A program made the position numbers and the translations under genes. A stretch of 64,000 bases of DNA from Tritrichomonas musculus (Eukaryota; Parabasalia; Tritrichomonadida; Tritrichomonadidae), in the NCBI GenBank assembly GCA_039105265.1, contig JAPFFF010000012.1, forward strand, positions 1,054,001-1,118,000. The letters run 5' to 3'. Shown one piece after another: positions 30,401-38,132 of this stretch. Within the stretch, counting starts at the first letter, position 1. Every line of letters begins with the position of its first letter. The notes beneath the pieces were generated by a model. The model worked only from the letters and a program-made list of their open reading frames with translations. It had not been told where the DNA came from and made no database searches.

Positions 30401-33181
30401 GTTCTCGAAATCTTCGACTGGGACGACACATTCCGGTGTGTCGTCGTTCAACACGAACCAGTCGAGTGTACGTTTGGCGTCTTCAGCGTAGAATTTCTGA
30501 AGGAACTTCTTGTAGCCAAGCGAGGAAGGAGAGTTGTTGAGAATCTCCAATTCCTCTAGCTTGGCACGTATGAATTTCATCCTTTCATCGTAATGCTCAT
30601 CGTAAATCAAACCGTCAATTGAGTCCAAGTCACCACTCCCAAGAAGTTGAGAGAACTCCAAAGGAGCCTGTGACAGAAAGCGAACAAGCTTCTCTTTGAT
30701 GTCTGCGATGACATTACGTTGAGGTTGATCGAGATCTTCATCAGTGATGTGAATGCGGGAATGCAGGAGTTCAATACCAGCGATGAATTTGGAGGCCGAC
30801 TTCATCTGAATCGGTGTCTCCAAGGAATGCGGGCGACGAATCTTATCTGAACCTCTCCGTGCCGAACGAACGAACTTCCTAATCGACTTCCGTAGAATGA
30901 GAATGATTTTCGAAATCATCCCTTCGCAGAGAAGCATTCGGCTGCTCTTTTCCAAAGAGTCAGAGAGGTTAATAGCTTCATTATACCAATTGAGAACATC
31001 CTTGACTTCACTGTTAAACACTTCTTCGAACTTTTTCCTGTGCTTCGCTAAACGGTCACCCCACAGCTTCGGGAGGTGCACGAAATCATCATCTTCCTTC
31101 ATGCACCTCGACTTCCAATTCTCAGCTTTGGACAGGCAACTCTCAATGTCCACGATCGAAGCTGAATTTGAATGACCAGGATGTACATCACTTTGAATGA
31201 CTTCGCCATCACTTGAAGAAGAGACTGAGTGCAAGCGTGCTTCTGGCATTCTCTCATTGGCTGGAATGGAACCAGCCTGACGTCTGCGTCGGCGGTTATC
31301 CTCTGCACGACGTCGATCTTCCATCACTTGGAGGTCAACAGACTCATCTGACCTCGCCTGCACAGGATTCAATCTTTCTTCTTCCTGTAAAATCCTATTT
31401 TCCATTCTGACACTTTTTTCTTTGTCAAGGTCAGAATTGGCCTCACGAATCTCATCGTCATCGGTATCGGGTGAAAACCACTTGGTAGAAATACTCACCT
31501 CGAATGATTGCAAACGATGACCTTCAACGTTGGATGCTGGATGAGATCTGTTAGAGTGTTGCTTGACAGTGACTTTGTCTTTTCCAATGAAGTCACTGCA
31601 AGTTGAACACATCGAACCACGCAGATCATGAAAGACATCCCGTGTTGCAAGTAAACATCTGCATCTTCTAGCATGCAGGATGTTCATTGCCCAGAAAACA
31701 CCCACTTCTCTTTTGAGAGCTTCAAGATCCTGATGAGCCGAACCGATATGGCTGCTCAACGAATTCGCCCGACTCACAAGATAGTTACAGTCACTCACAG
31801 GACAAACGTAAATGGTCCGATAATGTGGAGCATCTGCCGGAAGATGAGGCGAGTCAATCTTCCATCTTAACTTACGACCAATTATGTATTCAAAAGCCGC
31901 CTGTTCAATTGGAACCCCATTCGTTACATGCAGCGACCTCAGGTGGAATGATAACGAGGCACATGTAGGGAACGTTTTGTCGCAACAAGGGCAATAAAAC
32001 TGCCCAACACCCAACCATCTACACTTCTGATACATCAGAAGGACGATAGGAACATTTACATCAACAACATCAGCGAAAGGAGACATGTCAATATTACCAA
32101 CCTGAAGTTGGTCGATGAGCGAGGTCAATTCTGCTTTAGAATTGATTTTGGACAGCTCATCCACAATCCATTCAATAGAAATCCTATCGTCCCTTGACGG
32201 TGAAGAACATCCATCATTACTACCGTTGCGATCATCATCATCAGAGTGATCGGTGCGTTCTGATTGAGAACGCACCTCGGAGAAGTCTTCTGCACCACTA
32301 ATAGTACTACTCGTACTAGTGGATGAAGTCTGTGTGCCTAATGAATTGCTTCGAGAGTCAGAGGATGAATTGAATGATGAGTGATCACCTGCGAGAGTAA
32401 ATAAAGGGACCACCTTCTCATTGAACTCGAAGACGAACTTAGGCACTTCGATGACGGAAGTGATGACTTTCTCCTTCGTGACTACTTGATGATGATCGAT
32501 GTGAGCAGTTGACGTGACAACCCGATCGTCGACGCCAACAGCGTGATGAGTGATGTGAGCCGTTGACGTGACGGTTTGGTTGTCAACGTCAACGTTGTGG
32601 TGAGCGACGTGAGCTGTTGACGTGACAGTCTGATTGTCAACGTCAACAGCATGATGAGCGACGTGAGCTGTTGACTTGACAATCAGATTGTCAACGTCAA
32701 CAGCGTGATGAGCGACGTGAGCTGTTGACGTGACAGTCTGATTGTCAACGTCAACAGCGTGATGAGCGACGTGAGCTGTTGACTTGACAATCTGATTGTC
32801 AACGTCAACAGTGTGATGAGCGACGTGAGCTGTTGACTTGACAATCTGATTGTCAACGTCAACAGTGTGATGAGCGACGTGAGCTGTTGACGTGACAGTC
32901 TGATTGTCAACGTCAACAGCATGATGAGCGACGTGAGCTGTTGACTTGACAATCAGATTGTCAACGTCAACAGCGTGATGAGCGACGTGAGCTGTTGACG
33001 TGACAGTCTGATTGTTGATGAGCGACGTGAGCTGTTGTGACAATCTGATTGTCAACGTCAACAGTGTGATGAGCGACGTGAGCTGTTGAATCTGATTGTC
33101 AACGTCAACAGCGTGATGAGCGACGTGAGCTGTTGACTTGACAATCTGATTGTCAACGTCACTTGACAATCTGATTGTCAA
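27497..33181 (-). CDS. E4 retrotransposon protein, C-terminal part
   Basis: A 1894-codon frame. It begins inside the repeat array, where the translation alternates between the VDVDNQ reading and out-of-frame LTLTIRLSSQQ stretches, showing several small indels between about 33000 and 33180. From about 32700 downward it reads the proper repeat, then VPKFVFEFNEKVVPLF, three C2H2 fingers, a reverse transcriptase with YADD near 29540, the CCHC motif and the restriction-like endonuclease (RPDVWWWDG). The acidic tail is two codons shorter than in E2/E3. The catalytic domains look complete. Confidence 0.88.
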   Translation of the reverse strand: MTIRLSSDVDNQIVKSTAHVAHHAVDVDNQIQQLTSLITLLTLTIRLSQQLTSLINNQTVTSTAHVAHHAVDVDNLIVKSTAHVAHHAVDVDNQTVTSTAHVAHHTVDVDNQIVKSTAHVAHHTVDVDNQIVKSTAHVAHHAVDVDNQTVTSTAHVAHHAVDVDNLIVKSTAHVAHHAVDVDNQTVTSTAHVAHHNVDVDNQTVTSTAHITHHAVGVDDRVVTSTAHIDHHQVVTKEKVITSVIEVPKFVFEFNEKVVPLFTLAGDHSSFNSSSDSRSNSLGTQTSSTSTSSTISGAEDFSEVRSQSERTDHSDDDDRNGSNDGCSSPSRDDRISIEWIVDELSKINSKAELTSLIDQLQVGNIDMSPFADVVDVNVPIVLLMYQKCRWLGVGQFYCPCCDKTFPTCASLSFHLRSLHVTNGVPIEQAAFEYIIGRKLRWKIDSPHLPADAPHYRTIYVCPVSDCNYLVSRANSLSSHIGSAHQDLEALKREVGVFWAMNILHARRCRCLLATRDVFHDLRGSMCSTCSDFIGKDKVTVKQHSNRSHPASNVEGHRLQSFEVSISTKWFSPDTDDDEIREANSDLDKEKSVRMENRILQEEERLNPVQARSDESVDLQVMEDRRRAEDNRRRRRQAGSIPANERMPEARLHSVSSSSDGEVIQSDVHPGHSNSASIVDIESCLSKAENWKSRCMKEDDDFVHLPKLWGDRLAKHRKKFEEVFNSEVKDVLNWYNEAINLSDSLEKSSRMLLCEGMISKIILILRKSIRKFVRSARRGSDKIRRPHSLETPIQMKSASKFIAGIELLHSRIHITDEDLDQPQRNVIADIKEKLVRFLSQAPLEFSQLLGSGDLDSIDGLIYDEHYDERMKFIRAKLEELEILNNSPSSLGYKKFLQKFYAEDAKRTLDWFVLNDDTPECVVPVEDFENVYGSSWSDAAALGDDPDGVYTLQRRISSNNSDELKSLILNEEAILKAVRSRSNLSAVGCDGISNGVWKVGGSVTATIIKNVLCCMLDTGLFPEVLKMNKTVMLFKKGDPDDAHSWRPITITPTIYRMLMCHISRSLQTLNSKHRFISPSQKGFMRIPAGAAEHATVVDEMIHDAARNQKSLYITTIDFSDAFGSVPHKLIKKNLTDIGFDLSFVKTIINSYRDSSTKIISNNRRSNSICFRKGVKQGCPLSPTLFNICIEPLLARLNACKEDGYHWLDSATTVQAYADDIIVFSDSEVGMKNLLSVVEHFCSYAGDMKINCKKCHAFTYIAHNGSRSVLNDNFTIAGGRIDNISIQNNTTYLGLPIACKSSQRKHHVFRRIEDMTKDVIRITGSALRFTQAVDAIKRFVIPKIDYELMANTAPTNCLSRLDELIRGRLSKMIGAAGIPTAWFYTTKNDGGLYIQKLTDRQKALTIRLYIALMESNDKSIRDMVKASDEAEIIFRDATIDLTSPFLHLKVKDNGALDAKRNRGTSNILARCVKALHDANMGLILKDDMFTLKDLNSNVTFDVNTSNVVKHIMKVMSDRYYSDLCQHKMRGHTFTTLKNSPLSNYFMKPNALMADSVVRFAIKARTNTLMTASLAAHRNPQMSNRCTRCGQIETLNHILNGCKRCKHKFTKRHDEVVKVLCKYLTEKKRVIVHCNQSVRGRSNEHITGDSASLRPDVWWWDGDQLKIAEFTIPYGMLSGDDDESTLVIRRREKLNKYQKLVDDCKNQLNCNVSLFVFIVSSLGAIPDDTINELKKMTVTTKDALKLAGRMVAAALRESMILYIDTKIKKRVNDNNEDEDNDNDNGNDYDNDVENVNVLDTDGDDDSNDLNDTSSNVTDGESADDEYNSVNILDDEEWRELIDASADVDRSGPPSELDTTDDETDVLENPGTTPLWNQTQGADPASATEEEGVQHSSSEF

Positions 33182-33530
33182 GTCAACAGCGTGATGAGCG
33201 ACGTGAGCTGTTGACTTGACAATCTGATTGTCAACGTCAACAGCGTGATGAGCGACGTGAGCTGTTGACTTGACAGTCTGATTGTCAAGTCAACAGCGTG
33301 ATGAGCGACGTGAGCTGTTGACTTGACAGTCTGATTGTCAACGTCAACAGCGTGATGAGCGACGTGAGCTGTTGACTTGACAGACTGATTGTCAATGTCA
33401 ACAGCGTGATGAGCGACGTGAGCTGTTGACTTGACAGTCTGATTGTCAACGTCAACAGCGTGATGAGCGACGTGAGCTGTTGACTTGACAATCTGATTGT
33501 CAACGTCAACAGCGTGATTAGCAACAGATT
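32480..33530 (-). repeat. 54-bp coding minisatellite of E4, internally scrambled
   Basis: About 19 units related to those in E2 and E3, with partial units and short deletions between 33000 and 33290. Many units are identical in DNA to E2/E3 units although the surrounding unique sequence is not. Confidence 0.8.
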
Positions 33531-34710
33531 CAACATTGTGAGTATCAGCACTCACAACATGGTTGTTCTCAAACGTGTTTGAGTCAGCAGGTTGAGAGAT
33601 GGCACCAGCTGATTGACTACTAATATTAGCTGCTGAGTTTGGTGAGTAAGAATTAACAATATCACGCGTATCAATGTGCTGCGAAGAAAGGAAATAAAAG
33701 TTATTATTATTGATGTAACTCCATGACATGTGATGTGAAATGTCGGTGAAGTGAGATGTGTTGCACCCGATGTTGCATGTTCCTGAGAGAAAGAGCGAAT
33801 TAACGATGTTGGACACATGCGAAACAAACGGGGAACATTTTGAGTGAAAATTGAATGGAACCGTTCGAATGCTAGACGAAGGAACGAAAGAATAGGGATC
33901 AAAAGCATTTAAACGAAGTTCTTCATCCGTTGATGGGATTGCTGGTCGATTCCTGTCGAATTTTGGTTGCTCATCGGAAATGATCAATTGTCCTCGAGCA
34001 ACCAGAATTCCTTCGGATGACTTCTCATTCATATTATAAGCAAGAGGACAACGAGAAATCAATGAAGGATCGCACGTAACAACGATCCATGATGGGTTAG
34101 GAACTCCATCAGAATTCGACGGGTTATAGTGAACACCCGACTGTAAGAGCACTTCTGTCCCTCTAGAAGGATTATTTGAATTGCAGAAAATAGTTTCAGG
34201 TTCCTCAATTTCTTCATCGGAAATTGATATTGGATCACTATTATCACTTTTTTCTGAATCTGAATTAATGTGCTCGAAATTGGTCATATCGTCATCAGGA
34301 CACTTGGAAAGTGATTGTGAAGCTGGTCCAACCGGCGGGAGCCGCAGCTTCACATCATCACTAGGATATCTGCTAGTATCTTTTTTGCGGGGTGAGATTT
34401 GAGTTGCGTATCTTGTTTTATACGAGGAGTCAAGGTCGTCTAGTAGCGAATTGTCTTTGAAAAAGTCGAACTTATTGAGTTTTGGATGATGGGATATCTG
34501 TTCCCTAGAACAAGGAATCTTAAAACCTCCATCGTATTTGTTATCGGAATGGCAATTGCTGTTGTGAATATGGGTAGGATTGTGACACCTATCGGTCATG
34601 ATATCTCGATTATTAAAAAAATTTTCACCGATTTTTTCGGGAGTGGAATCAAACGAATCAGCATCTTCTGCTGATTCCAAAAATCTACTTTTCGTTGGGT
34701 AGATCAACAT
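33178..34710 (-). CDS. E4 retrotransposon protein, N-terminal part
   Basis: 510 codons starting MLIYPTKSRFLESAEDADSFD, 22 bases inside the element. It keeps the block NPSWIVVTCDPSLISRCPL of the other copies but is otherwise diverged. From about residue 400 it enters the 18-residue repeat and drifts out of frame after five units. Unlike E2/E3, no TCA initiator is seen before this ATG. Confidence 0.75.
   Translation of the reverse strand: MLIYPTKSRFLESAEDADSFDSTPEKIGENFFNNRDIMTDRCHNPTHIHNSNCHSDNKYDGGFKIPCSREQISHHPKLNKFDFFKDNSLLDDLDSSYKTRYATQISPRKKDTSRYPSDDVKLRLPPVGPASQSLSKCPDDDMTNFEHINSDSEKSDNSDPISISDEEIEEPETIFCNSNNPSRGTEVLLQSGVHYNPSNSDGVPNPSWIVVTCDPSLISRCPLAYNMNEKSSEGILVARGQLIISDEQPKFDRNRPAIPSTDEELRLNAFDPYSFVPSSSIRTVPFNFHSKCSPFVSHVSNIVNSLFLSGTCNIGCNTSHFTDISHHMSWSYINNNNFYFLSSQHIDTRDIVNSYSPNSAANISSQSAGAISQPADSNTFENNHVVSADTHNVESVANHAVDVDNQIVKSTAHVAHHAVDVDNQTVKSTAHVAHHAVDIDNQSVKSTAHVAHHAVDVDNQTVKSTAHVAHHAVDLTIRLSSQQLTSLITLLTLTIRLSSQQLTSLITLLT
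34654..34678 (-). promoter_or_regulatory. Conserved 5' hairpin of E4
   Basis: GGAATCAGC, loop AGAAGAT, GCTGATTCG: eight pairs with the outermost base pair lost. Its edge is 53 bases from the 5' boundary, and the loop differs completely from those of E1-E3. Confidence 0.65.
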
Positions 34711-34731
34711 ATTTGCAAAATAAAAAAAAAA

Positions 34732-34746
34732 TCTCCTCCCGTGTGG
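34732..34746 (-). repeat. tRNA-Asn 3'-end remnant at the X2/E4 junction
   Basis: CCACACGGGAGGAGA followed by a T run on the minus strand. Confidence 0.9.
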
Positions 34747-35738
34747 TTTAAATGTTTATTAAATGCTTTAAGAGTTTTGCGATTAAGCAATTAATAAAAA
34801 AAGCTAGGCATAAGCTTTAAGAAAAAAAAGGAAAATAAAAGGAAAAAGGTAAAACTTGAAGTTAAAAGGTCCAAAAAGACTTCAAGTAATGAGTCAGACT
34901 TGGAATAAACGGTCGCCGAAAATGATCATTGAGCAACACAGATCATTCTGAGGACGGGTTGTGTTACAACCAGCGATGGTTTCCGAGTCTGATGTAAAAC
35001 AACGCGTCTAAAGAACAAAGAACTTGAAACAATGTAACAATGTAATTGAGGATATCAGATTGAGATCTGAAAATGAGGAACAATGAGTAACGATGAGTAA
35101 CGGATAAAACAATTGAACAAGAACTTAAATGAGAGAACGAACGGGCTCATTGAGCGCCCTTCAGTAGAGTCACGCGACATGTGTCAGGCAGCATCTTGCG
35201 GAGATCCTTTACCGTAGACGCTTGTTGACTGCTGTCTTTTGATTCTTTCATCAAGGCAGTGTGATCATTGAAATCACAAGCAGACTCACTGTAAGATGAC
35301 TCCATATATAAAATAGAATAAACAAAAAGAGTAAAAAATAAGTAGCAATTTACTTCGATCTGTCCGTGATAATCGTCTTCATACTGTATAACGCCTTGTA
35401 GATTTGAGAATATTGAGAGAAATTGTAAAATGAGAATGGAGTCACGAAAAGTAGGAAACCGAGGGAACAGAAAGGCGCGATCGAAGGAAACTGGAATAAA
35501 CAAAGTGAGAAGGAAGAGTATAATATCATTAGAGTAAGTTTTGAGAGGTATATTTGAAATTGCATATAACTGATTGAGTATAAGATATAACGTTAAGAGC
35601 TGAGATTGATAATATGAGATAAGAAACAACAGAATAATATTGTGGTAAGTCCAGTGGTCGGACTTAGTGAGGTGACCCTACATATAATTGAAATCAGTTT
35701 GGAAAATTCGGACGAAACATCGATCTGAGGGCACCATA

Positions 35739-35764
35739 CGAATCAGCTCAGTGCACTGATTACG
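35739..35764 (-). promoter_or_regulatory. Conserved 5' hairpin of X2
   Basis: Same CGTAATCAG/CTGATTCG fold as X1, 50 bases from the boundary with the tRNA-derived sequence. Confidence 0.65.
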
Positions 35765-35806
35765 AATATCTAGTCATTGCCTGCGTAAACCTCGAAAATA
35801 AAAATG

Positions 35807-35814
35807 AAAAAAAA
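35807..35814 (-). terminator. Pol III T-run terminator of tRNA-Asn
   Basis: Eight T residues on the tRNA strand, two bases after the tRNA 3' end. A comparable T run follows the tRNA remnant at every junction of the array, so the target duplication may include the terminator. Confidence 0.6.
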
Positions 35815-35816
35815 TC

Positions 35817-35889
35817 TCCTCCCGTGTGGATCGAACACACGACTTCCAGATTAACAGTCTGACACTCTAACCAACTGAGTTAGGGAGGA
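35817..35889 (-). tRNA. tRNA-Asn(GTT), intact; target of the retrotransposon array
   Basis: A 73-base cloverleaf: acceptor TCCTCCC/GGGAGGA, D arm AACTC...GAGT, anticodon arm TCAGA-CTGTTAA-TCTGG with anticodon GTT, T arm GTGTG-TTCGATC-CACAC. No intron, and CCA is not encoded. It is followed on its own strand by GA and a run of eight T, a Pol III terminator, and then directly by X2. The last 13 bases recur at all five junctions of the array. The gene appears functional despite repeated insertions next to it. Confidence 0.95.
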
Positions 35890-36020
35890 AGTCCTACTGA
35901 TCAATATATGTTTTGATATATCAAATTAAAAATTTACAAACGGTTGAATTCAAAATAAATTTTATACAAACATTCAATATTATGAAAATTTTTAAATACT
36001 AGGCAATTTTTATTTTTAAG

Positions 36021-38090
36021 ATGTTTTGCGTTTTTTTGCAAATAGATGATGAAAAAGATGAATCAACAATCGAAATTTTTCATAATGGTGATTCATTTAA
36101 ATGTTCAAAGGACCTATGCATGAAGAATAGTGAAAAGTTAGCAAGTATGATTAACCAAGAAACACCAATAAACATTGATTATGACCGTGAAGATGATGAT
36201 TTCCAACTTATATCTGACTTGCTCAATTATAAAAGGATTTTTATTACACGTAATAATATTGATTTCCTTGAATTCGCTGGAGAAGAGCTTCAAATTCCAA
36301 AGTTAATTAGAAAAACCAAAAAGTTCAAAAATCAATACGAGGATATCATCGAAAATCCCATTTTCAAAGAATTAAAATCGTTACATAACCAAGTTTTTTC
36401 CCTTTTAAAAGTAAACACCGAATCAACCAATGATTTTAATTTTGACATTTCAAATATTCAATATGAACCAGAATATTCATCAACAATTTCACATCTAATT
36501 TTTGGATTATGCTTAGCATAACCCCAACATATTCCACAGTACATGAAAGTTGTTTCATCCAATCCGACATTGAAGAAACATTTCGAAGATTTTTTAAAAA
36601 ATGACATTTTATCAAACATGCTTTGCAACATTCTTCGCAAACACCTCAATTTGTCTCTCAAACCGGTGGAAAACGAAGTTTTGATGGTGAAATTTCAAAA
36701 TTCAATGCTACCGACCAGCGATTATGATACCGGACTCCTCAACTATCTGGAAGAAGTCACAAATTATCTTGCTAAAATGAATCAAAATTTTTCGTATTTC
36801 GAAAAATATGTCAAAGCGATCAAAACAGATGATGTTGATAACTTACAACAATTGATAAACATGAATAATAATGTGACAAGTAATCCTAATTCATTTAAAA
36901 TACTCATGGACTGCAGCGCTGCCTATTCGTCAGTGAAATGCGTTAAATATTTCATGTTGAATTTTCAATCGCAATTTGGTCGCCAGTTAGAAATTGAATA
37001 CAACAACGTCAGAGCGTCAATTATTGGCGGAAACCTCGAAATATTTCATCTTTTGCTCGAAAAATATAAAGGAGATCGCAGCTCTTTAATCAAAGACACA
37101 ATTATTTTTCATCAAAACAAAATTTTGAAATGGATCATTGAAAACTACGTCCAATTTTTGTCAATATACAACACATGTTGCACTAGAGTTTTATATGATA
37201 AGAATTACATACCACAAAGATACTATCATTGCAAAAAGTGCAACTATGAAGATGAATGCTGCTGCCATTACTGTGCTAAGCATTGTCATGTTAATCATCA
37301 CAATGGAAAAGAGCACGATGTAACCTACGTTACATTTTGCAGGCTGGTATATTGTGATGATGAATGCAAACTCTCACAAGATATGAAGCCAGAAGGCAAC
37401 AAGAAATTCGTTGAAATTGATGATCTCGTTCTTTTGTCTACTTATTGTGCAAATTATGATTCGTTGAAAATTTTGATTAAAAATGGAGCTTACATCCCAA
37501 AGTGCAGAGACAATCCGACAAGGAATCAATATTCGAAGATGGATCAACAACTGATCAAGCTATTCAAAGAAATGAGAGGTTTTAATGATGACAAATTTAT
37601 GCCAAAGATGACTTTGAATTTGAAAACGCAAGTGAAAAACGACAATGAATGTTTTGTTGGTGAAGACGGGATTGGAGTTAATATGGATGGATCAAAGGAC
37701 CATAATTACGTATCTTTTAATGACAATAGATCAATAAGACAAAAAGTTGCTACCGGTGATGATCCATTCTCTATGCCTCAAAGGCATTATCCAAAAGCTT
37801 TTGAATTTGCATTTGGCCCTCAGAGCGATGATGATGAAGAAGAAGAAGATCAAAATCAAAATCAATTTAACTTTCAAATATCGAATAAGGGAGTGTCTTC
37901 ACATATATCGTCTGACCAAAATAAAGCACAAAGTCAATCCTTTTTGTTTAATAAAGCAAATATAAAAGATTATGAAAAGATGGCCACAGAGCAGAATGAT
38001 CAAGAATTAATGGAAAAAGTTGCCAATTTCAATAAATACCTCAATACAGTCAAGTCGTTTGTTTGTAAGGTCCTCTCAAAAGTGAACTAA
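36021..38090 (+). pseudogene. BTB-like / DUF3447-ankyrin / UBR-type zinc finger protein, interrupted by one in-frame stop
   Basis: Two open stretches, 36021-36521 and from the next Met at 36543 to 38090, lie in the same frame with a single TAA between them (36519-36521). The first has the trichomonad BTB-like domain (FKCSKDLCMKNSEKLASMI, then FLEFAGEELQIPKL). The second has the DUF3447 ankyrin-like region (CVKYFMLNF, GGNLEIFHLLLEKY). A Cys/His-rich segment (YHCKKCNYEDECCCHYCAKHC, then HGKEHDV-like) resembles a UBR-type zinc finger. An acidic, Gln/Asn-rich C-terminus follows. The rest of the gene looks undecayed, so this is a recent nonsense change, an allele, a read-through gene or a sequencing error. 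It lies tail to tail with the next gene, 42 bases apart. Confidence 0.75.
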
Positions 38091-38132
38091 ACTGAAATTC
38101 AAAACTCAGACCTTTTTTGACATTGATTTGAC

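Larger units (their letters stand above)
27392..34731 (-). mobile_element. E4: mosaic tRNA-Asn-linked RLE-type non-LTR retrotransposon
   Basis: A 7.34-kb copy with both ends present. From 27392 to about 31165 it is nearly identical to E2/E3. From about 31166 to 32470 (zinc fingers and linker) it is clearly diverged while keeping the same protein design. The repeat array (about 32480-33530) again carries units that match E2/E3 almost base for base, and the N-terminal part beyond it (33530-34710) is diverged again. This alternation needs recombination, gene conversion or template switching between two subfamilies. Small indels in the repeat array break the frame several times. Confidence 0.88.
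34747..35814 (-). mobile_element. X2: short non-autonomous element next to the intact tRNA-Asn
   Basis: Nearly identical to X1, with one extra short GATGAGTAAC duplication and a few substitutions. It directly follows the tRNA-Asn terminator T run, so if insertion is always tRNA-proximal it is the most recent arrival. The hairpin is at 35739-35764. A frame of 160 codons at 35147-35629 is broken in X1 and is not considered a gene; a shorter frame beginning MESSYSESACDFNDH and ending LLKGAQ is shared by both copies, but two near-identical copies cannot prove coding. Confidence 0.75.

Noticed and set aside
35147-35629. 160-codon frame in X2
   Set aside because: The homologous frame in X1 is broken, composition is not protein-like over most of its length, and the unit looks non-coding.
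36500-36560. Spliceosomal intron explaining the stop in the BTB/ankyrin gene
   Set aside because: No trichomonad-type GTAYGT...ACTAACACACAG signals; the frame is unchanged across the stop.
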